Source: an uncultured Sphingomonadaceae bacterium (lineage in GTDB: Bacteria; Pseudomonadota; Alphaproteobacteria; Sphingomonadales; Sphingomonadaceae). Taken from it: a DNA stretch of 64,000 nt. How positions within the stretch are numbered: position 1 is the stretch's first letter; each line of letters opens with the position of its first letter. The stretch lies in NCBI GenBank assembly GCA_947497315.1, contig CANMFX010000002.1, forward strand, positions 496,001-560,000, written 5' to 3'. The notes under the pieces are model-generated. The model was not told where the DNA came from and made no database searches. It saw only the letters and a program-made list of their open reading frames with translations. The position numbers were made by a program, and so were the translations under genes. Shown piece after piece: positions 46,691 to 55,211 of the stretch.

Positions 46691-48094
46691 TTGTTTAAAG
46701 GGGTCAAACCTATCCAGTATAATGGCCGTGAAGTTTGGCCATTGATTGAGGGCGGAAAAGGGGTTGCCGCGACCAATCATGCCAGTTCCGGGGCCTGGGC
46801 AGCTGCTGGCGGTATCGGTACTGTTTCGGCCGTTAATGCGGACAGCTATGATGCGGACGGTAATGTCATCCCGCAAACCTACCATGGCAAAACCCGCGGT
46901 GCGCGGCATGAAGAGCTTGTCAAATATGCGATTGATGGCGCGGTTGCGCAAGTGACGAAGGCCTTTGAGATATCCAATGGCAAAGGCGCGATCAATATCA
47001 ACGTTCTGTGGGAAATGGGCGGTGCGCAACAAGTGCTGCATGGCGTTTTGGAGCAGACCAAAGGCATGGTAGCTGGCGTGACTTGCGGTGCTGGCATGCC
47101 TTACAAGCTTTCGGAAATTGCCCAACAATATGGCGTCAATTATCTCCCGATTATAAGCTCCGCTCGTGCATTTCGTGCCTTGTGGAAGCGCGCCTATCAT
47201 AAAGTGTCCGATCTTATGGCTGCAGTTGTCTATGAAGATCCGTGGTTGGCTGGTGGGCACAATGGTCTCAGCAATGCTGAAGACCCTCGTAAACCGGAAG
47301 ATCCCTATCCGCGGGTCAAGGCGCTACGTGAGACCATGCGCGGTGAAGGAATTGCAGATAGCGTTCCGATCATCATGGCAGGCGGTGTTTGGGCTCTAAA
47401 GGACTGGGACAACTGGATCGATAATGATGAGCTGGGGCAGATCGCTTTCCAATTCGGCACCCGTCCTCTTCTCACAAAAGAAAGTCCGATCCCTGACAGC
47501 TGGAAGAATGAGTTGATCAAAATCAAGGAAGGCGATGTCTTGCTGCACAAATTTTCGCCCACCGGTTTCTATTCATCGGCGGTGCGAAATGAGTTTCTTC
47601 GCAGTCTGGAAGCACGGTCCGAACGTCAGATTCCCTATTCGACCGAGAAAGCAGGCGAACATACCCATCAACTGGATGTCGGTGTGAAGGGCAAGAACTT
47701 CTGGGTCACGCGCAATGACCTGCTCCGTGCCCGGGAATGGGATGGATTGGGATTCACCATGGCGCTGAAGACGCCGGACAACACGATCGTCTTCACCACG
47801 CCTGAGGAAGCCAAAATGATCCGGAAGGATCAGGCCGATTGTATGGGTTGTTTGTCCCATTGCGGTTTTTCTTCCTGGAAAGACCATGATAATTTTAGCA
47901 CCGGGCGACTCGCGGACCCGCGAAGTTTTTGTATTCAAAAGTCACTGCAGGAGATTGTTCATGGATCCCCGGTGGAGGAGCATTTAATGTTCGCCGGGCA
48001 CGGAGCTTATAATTTCGGCAAAGATCCTTTCTATTCCAATGGCTTTGTTCCAACGGTTAAACAACTGGTCGATCGCATCCTGACCGGGGAATAG
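46691..48094 (+). CDS. Nitronate monooxygenase-like FMN protein with C-terminal Cys cluster
   Basis: A 467-aa protein. The start is TTG at 46691, with GGAGAG at 46681-46686; no in-frame ATG is near. The N-terminal two thirds follow the NMO/2-nitropropane dioxygenase TIM barrel, with G-G-I-G-T-V, I-N-I-N-V-L-W-E, G-V-T-C-G-A-G-M-P and the FMN loop I-M-A-G-G-V-W. The C-terminal third is longer than in ordinary NMOs and has the cluster C384-x2-C387-x3-C391 in D-C-M-G-C-L-S-H-C. This looks more like a Fe-S or zinc site than part of an NMO. The FMN role is inferred from the fold. It is not closely linked to any gene of known nitro-metabolism. Confidence 0.82.
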   Translation: MFKGVKPIQYNGREVWPLIEGGKGVAATNHASSGAWAAAGGIGTVSAVNADSYDADGNVIPQTYHGKTRGARHEELVKYAIDGAVAQVTKAFEISNGKGAININVLWEMGGAQQVLHGVLEQTKGMVAGVTCGAGMPYKLSEIAQQYGVNYLPIISSARAFRALWKRAYHKVSDLMAAVVYEDPWLAGGHNGLSNAEDPRKPEDPYPRVKALRETMRGEGIADSVPIIMAGGVWALKDWDNWIDNDELGQIAFQFGTRPLLTKESPIPDSWKNELIKIKEGDVLLHKFSPTGFYSSAVRNEFLRSLEARSERQIPYSTEKAGEHTHQLDVGVKGKNFWVTRNDLLRAREWDGLGFTMALKTPDNTIVFTTPEEAKMIRKDQADCMGCLSHCGFSSWKDHDNFSTGRLADPRSFCIQKSLQEIVHGSPVEEHLMFAGHGAYNFGKDPFYSNGFVPTVKQLVDRILTGE

Positions 48095-48179
48095 TCATGC
48101 TTTAGCGCCGTTAACCTTTTGATACCTTTTTCCATTTACCTGTGGATACAGGTGGGTGGAAATTGGCAGGAGGGTAGAC

Positions 48180-48509
48180 GTGGCGTTAAAGTCGACAAGA
48201 TACCGTAGAGTGGAGCCGGCAGCATTAAACCGGCGTGCTGTGCCCCGTCATGAGGTGACTGTTTCCAGTGCATCGCTGAAACGCAGCGGGAATAAGTCCA
48301 TCGTCGCTACGCTGCTGGATATCTCAATATACGGATGCCGATTTGAAGCCGACGCCGTATTTCAGGAAGGCGAGAAAGTAACGGTCACCGTCGACAAGCA
48401 TGTACCCGTCAAAGCCACTTTGGTTTGGCAGAAAACAAAGCAGGCCGGGTGCCGCTTTGCTGATGCTTTGGATACAGAAATTCTGCGGACCCTGACACTG
48501 ACGTCTTAA
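48180..48509 (+). CDS. PilZ-domain c-di-GMP-binding protein
   Basis: The start is GTG 48180, with a strong AGGAGG at 48169; an earlier GTG at 48156 lies in frame but the AGGAGG is inside its reading. The 109-aa protein is one PilZ domain: R-A-V-P-R (the R-x3-R motif, near 19-23) and D-I-S-I-Y-G (D-x-S-x-x-G, near 47-52), the two c-di-GMP contacts, then the beta-barrel strands ending in A-T-L-V-W-Q. A short basic lead of about 20 residues precedes the domain. No enzyme or second domain is attached, so it acts as a diffusible effector. It is monocistronic. Confidence 0.9.
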   Translation: MALKSTRYRRVEPAALNRRAVPRHEVTVSSASLKRSGNKSIVATLLDISIYGCRFEADAVFQEGEKVTVTVDKHVPVKATLVWQKTKQAGCRFADALDTEILRTLTLTS

Positions 48510-48530
48510 ACCGCGATGCAGCTTTCTCGT

Positions 48531-48551
48531 TTCAAAGTTCACACAGGTCAC
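48531..48551 (+). repeat. Dispersed short repeat, copy 2
   Basis: TTCAAAGTTCACACA at 48531-48545 followed by GGTCAC. It repeats the 15-mer at 4963-4977, where AATCAC follows. It lies about 20 bp after the PilZ gene. See copy 1. Confidence 0.5.
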
Positions 48552-48688
48552 GCTGCATTTTGAGCTATTTGGAACGCTATATGTACCAGCAGGTCGGCCG
48601 TGTAACAATCAGAAACAATTGATTTGAACTGTCCAAGTGCTCGAACTGCATATATCATCGCGGACGATATTAGGAAAGCGCTCGACTT

Positions 48689-49144
48689 ATGGAAATTCGA
48701 CCAGATGATCTGACAGGGCAGGCGGTTCAGGATCTGCTGGCCATCCATCTGTCCGACATGCACAAAAATTCTCCCGCAGGCAGCGTCTATGCGCTTGACC
48801 TTTCCGGCCTGAAGGCATCTGATGTCACCGTGTGGACCGCATGGGAGCGGGATGTTCTCTTGGGCGTTGGCGCGCTGAAACAACTGTCTGGCACAGCTGG
48901 TGAAATCAAATCTATGCGAACGGATCCGAAGCACGTTCGAAAAGGTGTGGGTTTGTCAATTCTCAACCACATAATTGCCGAAGCAAAACGGTGCGGATAT
49001 AGAACGCTGAGCCTTGAAACGGGATCGGGGAAAGAGTTTGAGCCAGCTCTTCGCCTCTATCGCAAACGCGGTTTTGAGAATGGGCCCGCTTTTGGTGATT
49101 ATATTGCGAGTCCATTTAATCAGTTTTTGCATATGACACTATAA
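48689..49144 (+). CDS. GNAT-family acetyltransferase
   Basis: A 151-aa GCN5-type N-acetyltransferase. The acetyl-CoA pyrophosphate-binding R/Q-x-x-G-x-G/A motif is R-K-G-V-G-L-S, in the middle of the usual E-I-K-S-M-R-T strand and helix. The C-terminal G-F-x-x-G-P-A-F-G-D-Y is the usual final strand with a Tyr near the catalytic general base. It resembles the YjaB/putative phosphinothricin or L-methionine acyltransferase-like group, too loosely to assign a substrate. A membrane-protein gene follows after 17 bp and the two may be co-transcribed. Confidence 0.88.
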   Translation: MEIRPDDLTGQAVQDLLAIHLSDMHKNSPAGSVYALDLSGLKASDVTVWTAWERDVLLGVGALKQLSGTAGEIKSMRTDPKHVRKGVGLSILNHIIAEAKRCGYRTLSLETGSGKEFEPALRLYRKRGFENGPAFGDYIASPFNQFLHMTL

Positions 49145-49161
49145 CAAGCGGGAGCGGTATC

Positions 49162-49524
49162 ATGTTGGAACGGGCTTGTTGGATTGTTCTGGGCATTCTT
49201 ATCCACTTGCCGCCATTTGCTGCCTTTTTTGCTCCGTCACTGATCACTCACCTATATGGCGTAGCGCCAAGTGATATGAATTTCGCATTGTTACAGCATC
49301 GCGCTGCTTTGTTCGGAGTGATAGTTGTCGCCTGTCTATGGGCCGCTTTTGATCCGGATGTACGCAAGTTGGCAGTCACTCTAACGGCGCTTTCGATGAT
49401 CAGCTTTCTCGCCATCTATGGCATCTACGGCCAACCTGACACTTTGCGCGCGATTGCCATTGCCGACCTGATTGGCCTGCCATTTCTGGCTTATGTCGGC
49501 TGGAAGGCCTTTTCGGTCAATTAG
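49162..49524 (+). CDS. Small four-helix integral membrane protein
   Basis: A 120-aa protein that is almost entirely hydrophobic helices (about 5-28, 45-64, 70-88 and 98-116), with short polar loops such as Y-G-V-A-P-S-D-M-N and G-Q-P-D-T-L. There is no signal peptide separate from the first helix. I do not recognise a family with certainty; similar ~120-aa proteins are common in sphingomonads without known function. The gene starts 17 bp after the GNAT gene and ends 65 bp before the converging amtB. Confidence 0.7.
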   Translation: MLERACWIVLGILIHLPPFAAFFAPSLITHLYGVAPSDMNFALLQHRAALFGVIVVACLWAAFDPDVRKLAVTLTALSMISFLAIYGIYGQPDTLRAIAIADLIGLPFLAYVGWKAFSVN

Positions 49525-49589
49525 CACAAGATGTTCGTTCCGTTGATCAGCGAAGCTGGTCACCAGTTTTCAGTTTTTGGCTTAGATCC

Positions 49590-50903
49590 TCAGTCCAAGT
49601 CCCAAGCCCGTTCACCGTGGCTGGCAATGTCCAAACCATCGCGTTCGTCATCTTCATTGACCCGCATTGGCAGGATGAAGCTGATACCATAGCCGAGGAT
49701 CGCAGTAGCGACCGCAGACCAGATCGCGACTACACCGACACCGATAAGCTGGGCAACAAACTGGCTGCCAAAGGTCATGTCATCGCCATAGCCCGTGCCG
49801 CCAAGGCCTTCGCTGATGAAAAGAGCGAGCATCAGTGAGCCGAGCATACCGCCAACGCCGTGAACTGCGAAAACGTCGAGGCTGTCGTCGATCTTAAAGC
49901 CGTTTTTGACCAAGCCAACCGCAAAGAAGCAGACGAAACCTGCTACCGCACCAATTACTATGGACGCTCCCGGGCCGACGAAACCAGCCGCCGGAGTGAT
50001 GGTGGCAAGGCCCGCAATCGCGCCGGTTGCGACACCAACAGCGGTTGATTTTCCGACCTTGATCCGCTCGATCAAAATCCAGACCAAGGCGGCCATGGAG
50101 GCCGCGACATGGGTATTGATTATCGCAGAAGATGCATCGTCTGTCGCAGTAAGGGCCGAACCACCGTTAAATCCGAACCAACCAACCCAGAGCAAGCCTG
50201 CACCCGCGACGGTCAACGCAGGGCTGTGTGGCAGCATCAGTGTTTTAGGCCAGCCAATCCGCTTGCCCATCATGATTGCGACCACGAGCGCTGACACGCC
50301 CGCCGTGGTGTGGACCACGATACCGCCAGCGAAGTCGAGCACGCCAAGACCAGAAAGCCAGCCGCCGCCCCAAACCCAATGGGTAACGGGTGCATATACT
50401 ACCAGCAGCCAGAGCGAACAGAAAGCCACGACCCAGCCGAAGCGCGCACGATCAACCCAGGCACCAACCATAAGGGCAGGGGTAATCACCGCAAAAGTCA
50501 TCTGGAACATGGCAAAGGCGGATTCCGGTATGGTAGTTCCTTCACGAACATTGCCAAGATTACCAAACATCCAATTGATGCCATTGCCTAAAATACCATT
50601 TGTAACTTGACCAAATGCCAGTGTGTAACCGGCGATAACCCACAAAACGGAGGTGATACCGGCCACGGCCATGCATTGTATAAGCACCGAGAGGAAGTTC
50701 TTGGACCTGACCAGCCCACCATAAAACAAGGCGAGACCAGGAAGCGTCATCAGCAACACAAGCGCGGTAGAGGTTAATATCCAGGCAGTATCACCACTAT
50801 TAGCAACATCCGTGGCTGGATCGACGACTTCTTGTGCTGCTGCCGGAACGTTTGCCAGAACGGCCGCTAAGCCAGCAATGAGAATTTTACTCAGATATTT
50901 CAT
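49590..50903 (-). CDS. amtB: Ammonium transporter
   Basis: A 437-aa Amt/Rh-family channel with an N-terminal signal-like segment (A-A-V-L-A-N-V-P-A-A-A-Q) followed by eleven membrane helices. The selectivity region is visible: W-I-L-T-S-T-A-L-V-L-L-M-T-L-P-G-L-A-L-F-Y-G-G in helix 1, F-A-G-G-I-V-V-H-T-T-A-G (first of the twin pore histidines, H in V-V-H-T) and D-x-F-A-V-H-G-V-G-G (second histidine). The protein carries NH3/NH4+ into the cell. A glnK gene, usually its partner, is not next to it; it is alone between the small membrane protein and the hydroxyacid dehydrogenase. Confidence 0.95.
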   Translation of the reverse strand: MKYLSKILIAGLAAVLANVPAAAQEVVDPATDVANSGDTAWILTSTALVLLMTLPGLALFYGGLVRSKNFLSVLIQCMAVAGITSVLWVIAGYTLAFGQVTNGILGNGINWMFGNLGNVREGTTIPESAFAMFQMTFAVITPALMVGAWVDRARFGWVVAFCSLWLLVVYAPVTHWVWGGGWLSGLGVLDFAGGIVVHTTAGVSALVVAIMMGKRIGWPKTLMLPHSPALTVAGAGLLWVGWFGFNGGSALTATDDASSAIINTHVAASMAALVWILIERIKVGKSTAVGVATGAIAGLATITPAAGFVGPGASIVIGAVAGFVCFFAVGLVKNGFKIDDSLDVFAVHGVGGMLGSLMLALFISEGLGGTGYGDDMTFGSQFVAQLIGVGVVAIWSAVATAILGYGISFILPMRVNEDDERDGLDIASHGERAWDLD

Positions 50904-51025
50904 GAAGTCCCCCGAACACGGTATTTTATTACGCCAACCCGCTTCTGCGAATCATATTTTGAGATTTTCTAGTCGTGAACGGAGCAGGACTCAACCGCGA
51001 ACTATGGTGGACGGCGGGTAGGAAC

Positions 51026-52039
51026 TCAGGCCCAGCCTTCCAGTACCTGATCTGGCGGTCGGTGTCCGTCGGCCCATACGCGGATATTGGCAATGACTCG
51101 CTCGCCTGATGCTTCTCGTCCTTCAAAAGTAGCGCTACCCATATGGGGCAGCAGCACAACATTTTTTAGCGTCAGAAAGCGCTCGTCGACCGCGGGCTCT
51201 TGCGTATAAACATCCAGGCCTGCGCCGCTTATGTTCTCTTTCTGGAGTGCTTCGATCAACGCGTTTTCATCAATCAGTTCACCGCGAGCCGTGTTGATCA
51301 GATATGTCGATGGCTTCATCATGGCAATCCGCTCGGCGTTGATCAATTCATGTGTTTGGGGGGTGTGCGGGCAATGGATGGTGATAATGTCACAGATACG
51401 GATCAGTTCATCCAAATCATCGATATAGCTAGCGTTGAGTGACTCTTCGACCGCCGGCGGCAATTGACGCCGGTTGTGGTAGACGACCGACAGCCCGAAA
51501 CCGGAAGCCCGGCGCGCAACCGCCTGGCCAATACGGCCCATGCCGATGATGCCGAGCTTTTTGCCGCCGATGCAATGGCCAAGCATGCCTGAAGGCTTCC
51601 AGCCCTTCCATTGTCCAGACCGCATGAGCTTTTCGCCCTCTGCCAAACGCCGCGGGACAGATAGGATAAGCGCCATGGTCATGTCGGCCGTATCTTCGGT
51701 AAATACCCCCGGAGTATTGGTAACAAGAATTTTGCGTGCACGTGCGGCTGCCAGATCAATATGGTCAACACCAGCGCCAAAGCTGGCGATCAGCTTGAGC
51801 CGTTCTGGTGCGCCGGCTATCATCTCGGCATCAATATGATCGGTGACCGTTGGGACCAGCACATCGCAGTCGGCCATGGCAGCGATGAGATCTTCACGGG
51901 TAAAGGCGCGGTCGGTCAAATTCGGGACGACATCAAACAGCTCGCCCATTCGGTCGTGGATCGCATCGGCTAGTTCACGTGTCACAATGACGCGCGGTTT
52001 TGCGGGGCGGAGTGTCTCAGTTTGGGATGTTTCAACCAT
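51026..52039 (-). CDS. D-2-hydroxyacid dehydrogenase (glyoxylate/hydroxypyruvate reductase type)
   Basis: A 337-aa dehydrogenase. The Rossmann motif L-G-I-I-G-M-G-R-I-G-Q-A is near residues 160-171, followed by Y-H-N-R-R-Q. The catalytic R-E/D-H triad is present as T-A-R-G-E-L-I-D-E, D-V-Y-T-Q-E-P and L-P-H-M-G-S-A-T. N-terminal and C-terminal substrate-binding parts flank it. The R-R after the Y-H-N suggests NADP(H) preference, a family-based guess. Members act on glyoxylate, hydroxypyruvate or 2-oxo acids such as phenylpyruvate. It sits 122 bp upstream of amtB. Confidence 0.9.
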   Translation of the reverse strand: MVETSQTETLRPAKPRVIVTRELADAIHDRMGELFDVVPNLTDRAFTREDLIAAMADCDVLVPTVTDHIDAEMIAGAPERLKLIASFGAGVDHIDLAAARARKILVTNTPGVFTEDTADMTMALILSVPRRLAEGEKLMRSGQWKGWKPSGMLGHCIGGKKLGIIGMGRIGQAVARRASGFGLSVVYHNRRQLPPAVEESLNASYIDDLDELIRICDIITIHCPHTPQTHELINAERIAMMKPSTYLINTARGELIDENALIEALQKENISGAGLDVYTQEPAVDERFLTLKNVVLLPHMGSATFEGREASGERVIANIRVWADGHRPPDQVLEGWA

Positions 52040-52149
52040 AGGGCCATCGCTATGCCTGAATTTTACATGAGGTCAAGCAGGTGGCGCTTGATGATCGCTC
52101 GTCTTTCAGTTTATGGCCTATGCTGTGGGGGATTGTAAAAGTTAAAAGC

Positions 52150-52641
52150 ATGCGTAACCTTGATTTGAAAATACTATTCGTTTTTGGTGCTCTGGCTTCG
52201 GTCTTAGTGATGTCCTCCCCGGCACTGGCACAACAGGAACCACCATATTGGGCATCTATCGATGAACCGGAGGCGCGGATGCGTACCGGGCCAAGCACGG
52301 AATATCCGACCATGTGGATATACAAGCGGGAACGCCTGCCGATTAAAATTCTGGCACGCTACAAGGCATGGCGAAAGGTGGAGGATCCTGACGGTGCACA
52401 GGGATGGATGCACGCGCGGCTATTGAGCGCCTCAAGGACTGCTATAGTGCTGGGCGAAAAAGGGCAGGCACAACCTTTGCGGAGTAATCCTGAACGAGAT
52501 GCCAAGGTTATCTGGCGTGTTGAGACTGGTGTTGTAGGCAAGATCACGCAATGCGAGAGTGGATGGTGTCTGTTGGATGTTACCGGTCGGCGGGGCTACA
52601 TCGATCAAGATGTTATCTGGGGTGATGAGCCTCTGAAGTAG
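52150..52641 (+). CDS. Exported protein with bacterial SH3 domains
   Basis: The frame is open from GTG 52081, but the ATG at 52150 gives a standard signal peptide (N-L-D-L-K-I-L-F-V-F-G then M-S-S-P-A-L-A-Q, cleavage near A-L-A), so I use it; length 163 aa. The mature part is two SH3_4-like modules (R-M-R-T-G-P-S-T-E-Y-P and later L-R-S-N-P-E-R-D-A-K-V), with W-R-K-V-E-D-P-D-G-x-x-G-W-M typical of the fold. Bacterial SH3 proteins bind peptidoglycan or mediate envelope contacts. Convergent with the thiolase gene with a terminator between. Confidence 0.82.
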   Translation: MRNLDLKILFVFGALASVLVMSSPALAQQEPPYWASIDEPEARMRTGPSTEYPTMWIYKRERLPIKILARYKAWRKVEDPDGAQGWMHARLLSASRTAIVLGEKGQAQPLRSNPERDAKVIWRVETGVVGKITQCESGWCLLDVTGRRGYIDQDVIWGDEPLK

Positions 52642-52676
52642 AAACGGTGGCGGACAATTCGAAGGCCGTAATAAAA

Positions 52677-52706
52677 AGGGACGGAAAAACGATGTTCTCC
52701 GTCCCT
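52677..52706. terminator. Terminator between the SH3 protein gene and the thiolase gene
   Basis: AGGGACGGA at 52677-52685 pairs with TCCGTCCCT at 52698-52706 around a 12-base loop. On the minus strand the stem runs directly into TTTTTAT, ideal for the thiolase transcript; on the plus strand a weaker T-run follows. Confidence 0.82.
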
Positions 52707-52729
52707 CTAATATTTTTCTAAATTGGGAT

Positions 52730-53920
52730 CTAGTCGGCTAGCTCTATGGCAACGGCCGTTGCTTCACCGCCGCCAATACACAACGCTGCAACGCCTTTCT
52801 TAAGGCCTTGTTTTTTGAGCGCTGCAACCAGCGTAACCATAATGCGTGCACCACTGGCACCAATCGGATGGCCCAGGGCCGTTGCGCCGCCGTTTATATT
52901 AAGCTTGTCGCGCGAGATGCCTATATCCTGCATCGCAAACATGGCTACGCAGGCGAACGCTTCATTAACCTCCCACAAATCAACATCACCGACATCCCAA
53001 CCAGCTTTTTCCAGGACTTTCTGAATGGCAGAAACAGGAGCCGTGGTGAACTTTGCAGGTGCGTGTGCATGGGCTGCATGAGCAACAATACGCGCCACAG
53101 GCTTCAGACCCTTCGCATCGGCGACACTGGCGCGGGTTAGTACCATTGCAGCTGAACCGTCCGAGATCGAAGAAGCATTAGCGGCGGTGATTGTACCGTC
53201 TTTGGCAAATGCGGGACGCAATTGCGGAATCTTGTCTGGATTGCCTTTCAGAGGCTGCTCGTCCTTGTCTACCGTGACGTTGCCTTTGCGGGTCTTGATC
53301 TCAACGGCCACGACTTCGTCATCAAATGCATCGCCCTCCACCGCTGCCTTGGCGCGAGCCAGGGATTCAATTGCATATTCATCCTGCGCTTCACGGGTTA
53401 GCTGATATTCACCGGCTGTTTCCTCGGCAAAGCTGCCCATGGCCCGGCCTTTGTCATAGGCATCTTCAAGGCCGTCCAGGAACATATGGTCCATTGCTTG
53501 CGCATGTCCCAATCGGGCTCCGCCGCGCATTTTGGGAAGCAGATAGGGCGCATTGGTCATACTCTCCATCCCGCCGGTGACTATGATATCCACAGAACCG
53601 GCTGCTAGCGCCTCTGCTCCCATGATTGCGGTCTGCATGCCTGATCCACACATTTTGTTGACGGTGGTAGCTTCGACCGATTCCGGCAATCCGCCCAATA
53701 TAGCTGCTTGGCGGGCAGGGGCCTGGCCTTGTCCTGCAGACAGCACGTTACCCATATAGATGCGTTCAACATCTGAACCGTCAATTCCCGCTCGTTCAAC
53801 GGCAGCGCGAACAGATACAGCTCCCAAATCCGGCGCGCTTACGTCGCTCAAGGCACCTTGCATGCCGCCCATCGGTGTGCGGGCGTAGGACAGAATGACG
53901 ACAGGATCAGATTGAGACAT
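52730..53920 (-). CDS. Acetyl-CoA C-acyltransferase (thiolase)
   Basis: A 396-aa thiolase. The N-terminal active-site cysteine is in V-N-K-M-C-G-S-G-M (about 84-92), the catalytic His in G-H-P-I-G-A-S-G-A-R, and the second cysteine in C-I-G-G-G-E-A near the end. The N-E-A-F-A motif is also present. The family makes or cleaves acetoacetyl-CoA or longer 3-ketoacyl-CoA, used in beta-oxidation, PHA or isoprenoid paths. The A-R-T-P-M-G-G-M-Q-G-A-L-S start resembles AtoB/PhaA type thiolases. It stands alone, so the pathway is open. Confidence 0.93.
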   Translation of the reverse strand: MSQSDPVVILSYARTPMGGMQGALSDVSAPDLGAVSVRAAVERAGIDGSDVERIYMGNVLSAGQGQAPARQAAILGGLPESVEATTVNKMCGSGMQTAIMGAEALAAGSVDIIVTGGMESMTNAPYLLPKMRGGARLGHAQAMDHMFLDGLEDAYDKGRAMGSFAEETAGEYQLTREAQDEYAIESLARAKAAVEGDAFDDEVVAVEIKTRKGNVTVDKDEQPLKGNPDKIPQLRPAFAKDGTITAANASSISDGSAAMVLTRASVADAKGLKPVARIVAHAAHAHAPAKFTTAPVSAIQKVLEKAGWDVGDVDLWEVNEAFACVAMFAMQDIGISRDKLNINGGATALGHPIGASGARIMVTLVAALKKQGLKKGVAALCIGGGEATAVAIELAD

Positions 53921-54072
53921 AGGGCTTCCCTTTCAGAGGAAATTTGGGCCGCGTAGGCGGCATTAAACAATTGCTGTTCACATAGGGCGCGTATTCCGCT
54001 TTTTCAATCGCAGCATTGAACATCTGTTGATGTCATGCCAATCGGCAGTCTCGTAATTTGCCGGAGCTTTCG

Positions 54073-54834
54073 TTGCCAGATTATCTCTATCCCATCCTAG
54101 GAGCTGTTCTCGGACTGGTCATCGGCAGCTTTCTGGCGACGATTGTCAGCCGCTGGCCGGAGGGAAAATCGGTTGTTTCGGGACGTTCCCGCTGTGACAG
54201 TTGCAATGAGCCTCTGGGCGCCCTGGATCTGGTTCCGGTACTCAGCTATTTAGCGAGATCAGGTAAATGCGCATATTGCGGCGCGGTGATAAAGTCCGAC
54301 CATCTGTTGATCGAACTTGGCGCAGGTTTGATTGGAGGCTTGGCGCTATTTGTGGCACCGGGAATGGCCGGCCTGCTTGGTGCGATATTTGGATGGATTT
54401 TGCTGACGTTGGCAGCTCTTGATGCCCAACATCATTGGCTGCCCGACCGACTTACGCTGACGTTGGCCGTTGCTGGACTGGCATCGGCTTTCCTCGTCGC
54501 AGAACCGGGTATTGCTGATCGGCTGATCGGAGGATTGTCAGGGTTCTTTGCGCTTTTTCTGGTTGGCTGGAGTTATCATAAATTTCGCGGTCGTGAAGGC
54601 TTGGGAGGCGGTGATCCAAAGCTATTGGGTGCTATTGGCTGCTGGCTTGGATGGTCGGCATTGCCGCTGGTTATTCTGGGAGCAGCGCTGGCGGGATTGC
54701 TGGCTGCCCTGATGATGCGTGTGCGTGGCCAAGTAGTTGTGGCCGACAGCAAGTTACCTTTGGGCGGTTTTATGGCGATCACCGCCTTTCCATTGTGGAT
54801 CATCCAGACAATGACCGGCGGCATTCTCCTTTAA
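54073..54834 (+). CDS. Prepilin peptidase/methyltransferase (A24)
   Basis: I start at TTG 54073, which has CGGAG with a 6-base spacer; the frame also has a TTG at 54058 without a ribosome site. The protein has 253 aa, 7-8 helices, and the two zinc-binding C-x2-C pairs (C-D-S-C and C-A-Y-C) in the N-terminal methylase part. The aspartic protease residues lie in A-L-D-A-Q-H-H-W-L-P-D and G-L-G-G-G-D-P-K. This is a complete PilD/GspO-like enzyme that cleaves and methylates prepilins of type IV pili or type II secretion. It is not linked to pilin genes here. Confidence 0.9.
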   Translation: MPDYLYPILGAVLGLVIGSFLATIVSRWPEGKSVVSGRSRCDSCNEPLGALDLVPVLSYLARSGKCAYCGAVIKSDHLLIELGAGLIGGLALFVAPGMAGLLGAIFGWILLTLAALDAQHHWLPDRLTLTLAVAGLASAFLVAEPGIADRLIGGLSGFFALFLVGWSYHKFRGREGLGGGDPKLLGAIGCWLGWSALPLVILGAALAGLLAALMMRVRGQVVVADSKLPLGGFMAITAFPLWIIQTMTGGILL

Positions 54835-54928
54835 TAAGGAAACGGGCACACAGAGGGTTGCCAGCAAAATTATACTTCGCTAACAGGGCGTCGATTTCGC
54901 AAGTGCCTGTCTGCGGCAATGCAAATCG

Positions 54929-55013
54929 GCCCCTGTGGTGGAATTGGTAGACGCGCTCGACTCAAAATCGAGTTCCGCAAGGAGTGCCCGTTCGAGTCGG
55001 GCCAGGGGCACCA
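54929..55013 (+). tRNA. tRNA-Leu (anticodon CAA)
   Basis: An 85-nt cloverleaf with a seven-base acceptor stem GCCCCTG/CAGGGGC, a D-arm with G-G-T-A-G-A-C, an anticodon stem CTCGA/TCGAG with loop CTCAAAA (anticodon CAA, codon TTG), a variable arm as expected for leucine, a TTCGAGTC T-arm and the encoded 3' ACCA. It lies 94 bp after the prepilin peptidase and before the first TonB receptor; tRNA genes are frequent integration sites, but no direct repeat or integrase is seen. Confidence 0.95.
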
Positions 55014-55211
55014 TCACCTACAATTTTGACAGCTTTGTTGCTTTGCTGCAACGGTTTGGCTGACTTCGCCACAATAATCATACTTACTCCGCTGTAAACC
55101 TTCGGAAATGGTAGACTTGTCTTAGTATTTCTACCAGTAAGGTTGGCAGTTGGAGGACAACTTTTGTTTGAAAGAACCCCGCATAAATAGACGGGTCTCA
55201 CGGAGTACATC

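Noticed and set aside
49906-50610. Pro/Thr/Ala-rich plus-strand frame opposite amtB
   Set aside because: Composition is the mirror of membrane-helix codons; no start signal.
54929-55211. Possible integration site at tRNA-Leu
   Set aside because: No integrase, no repeated tRNA 3' end and no change in gene style downstream were seen.
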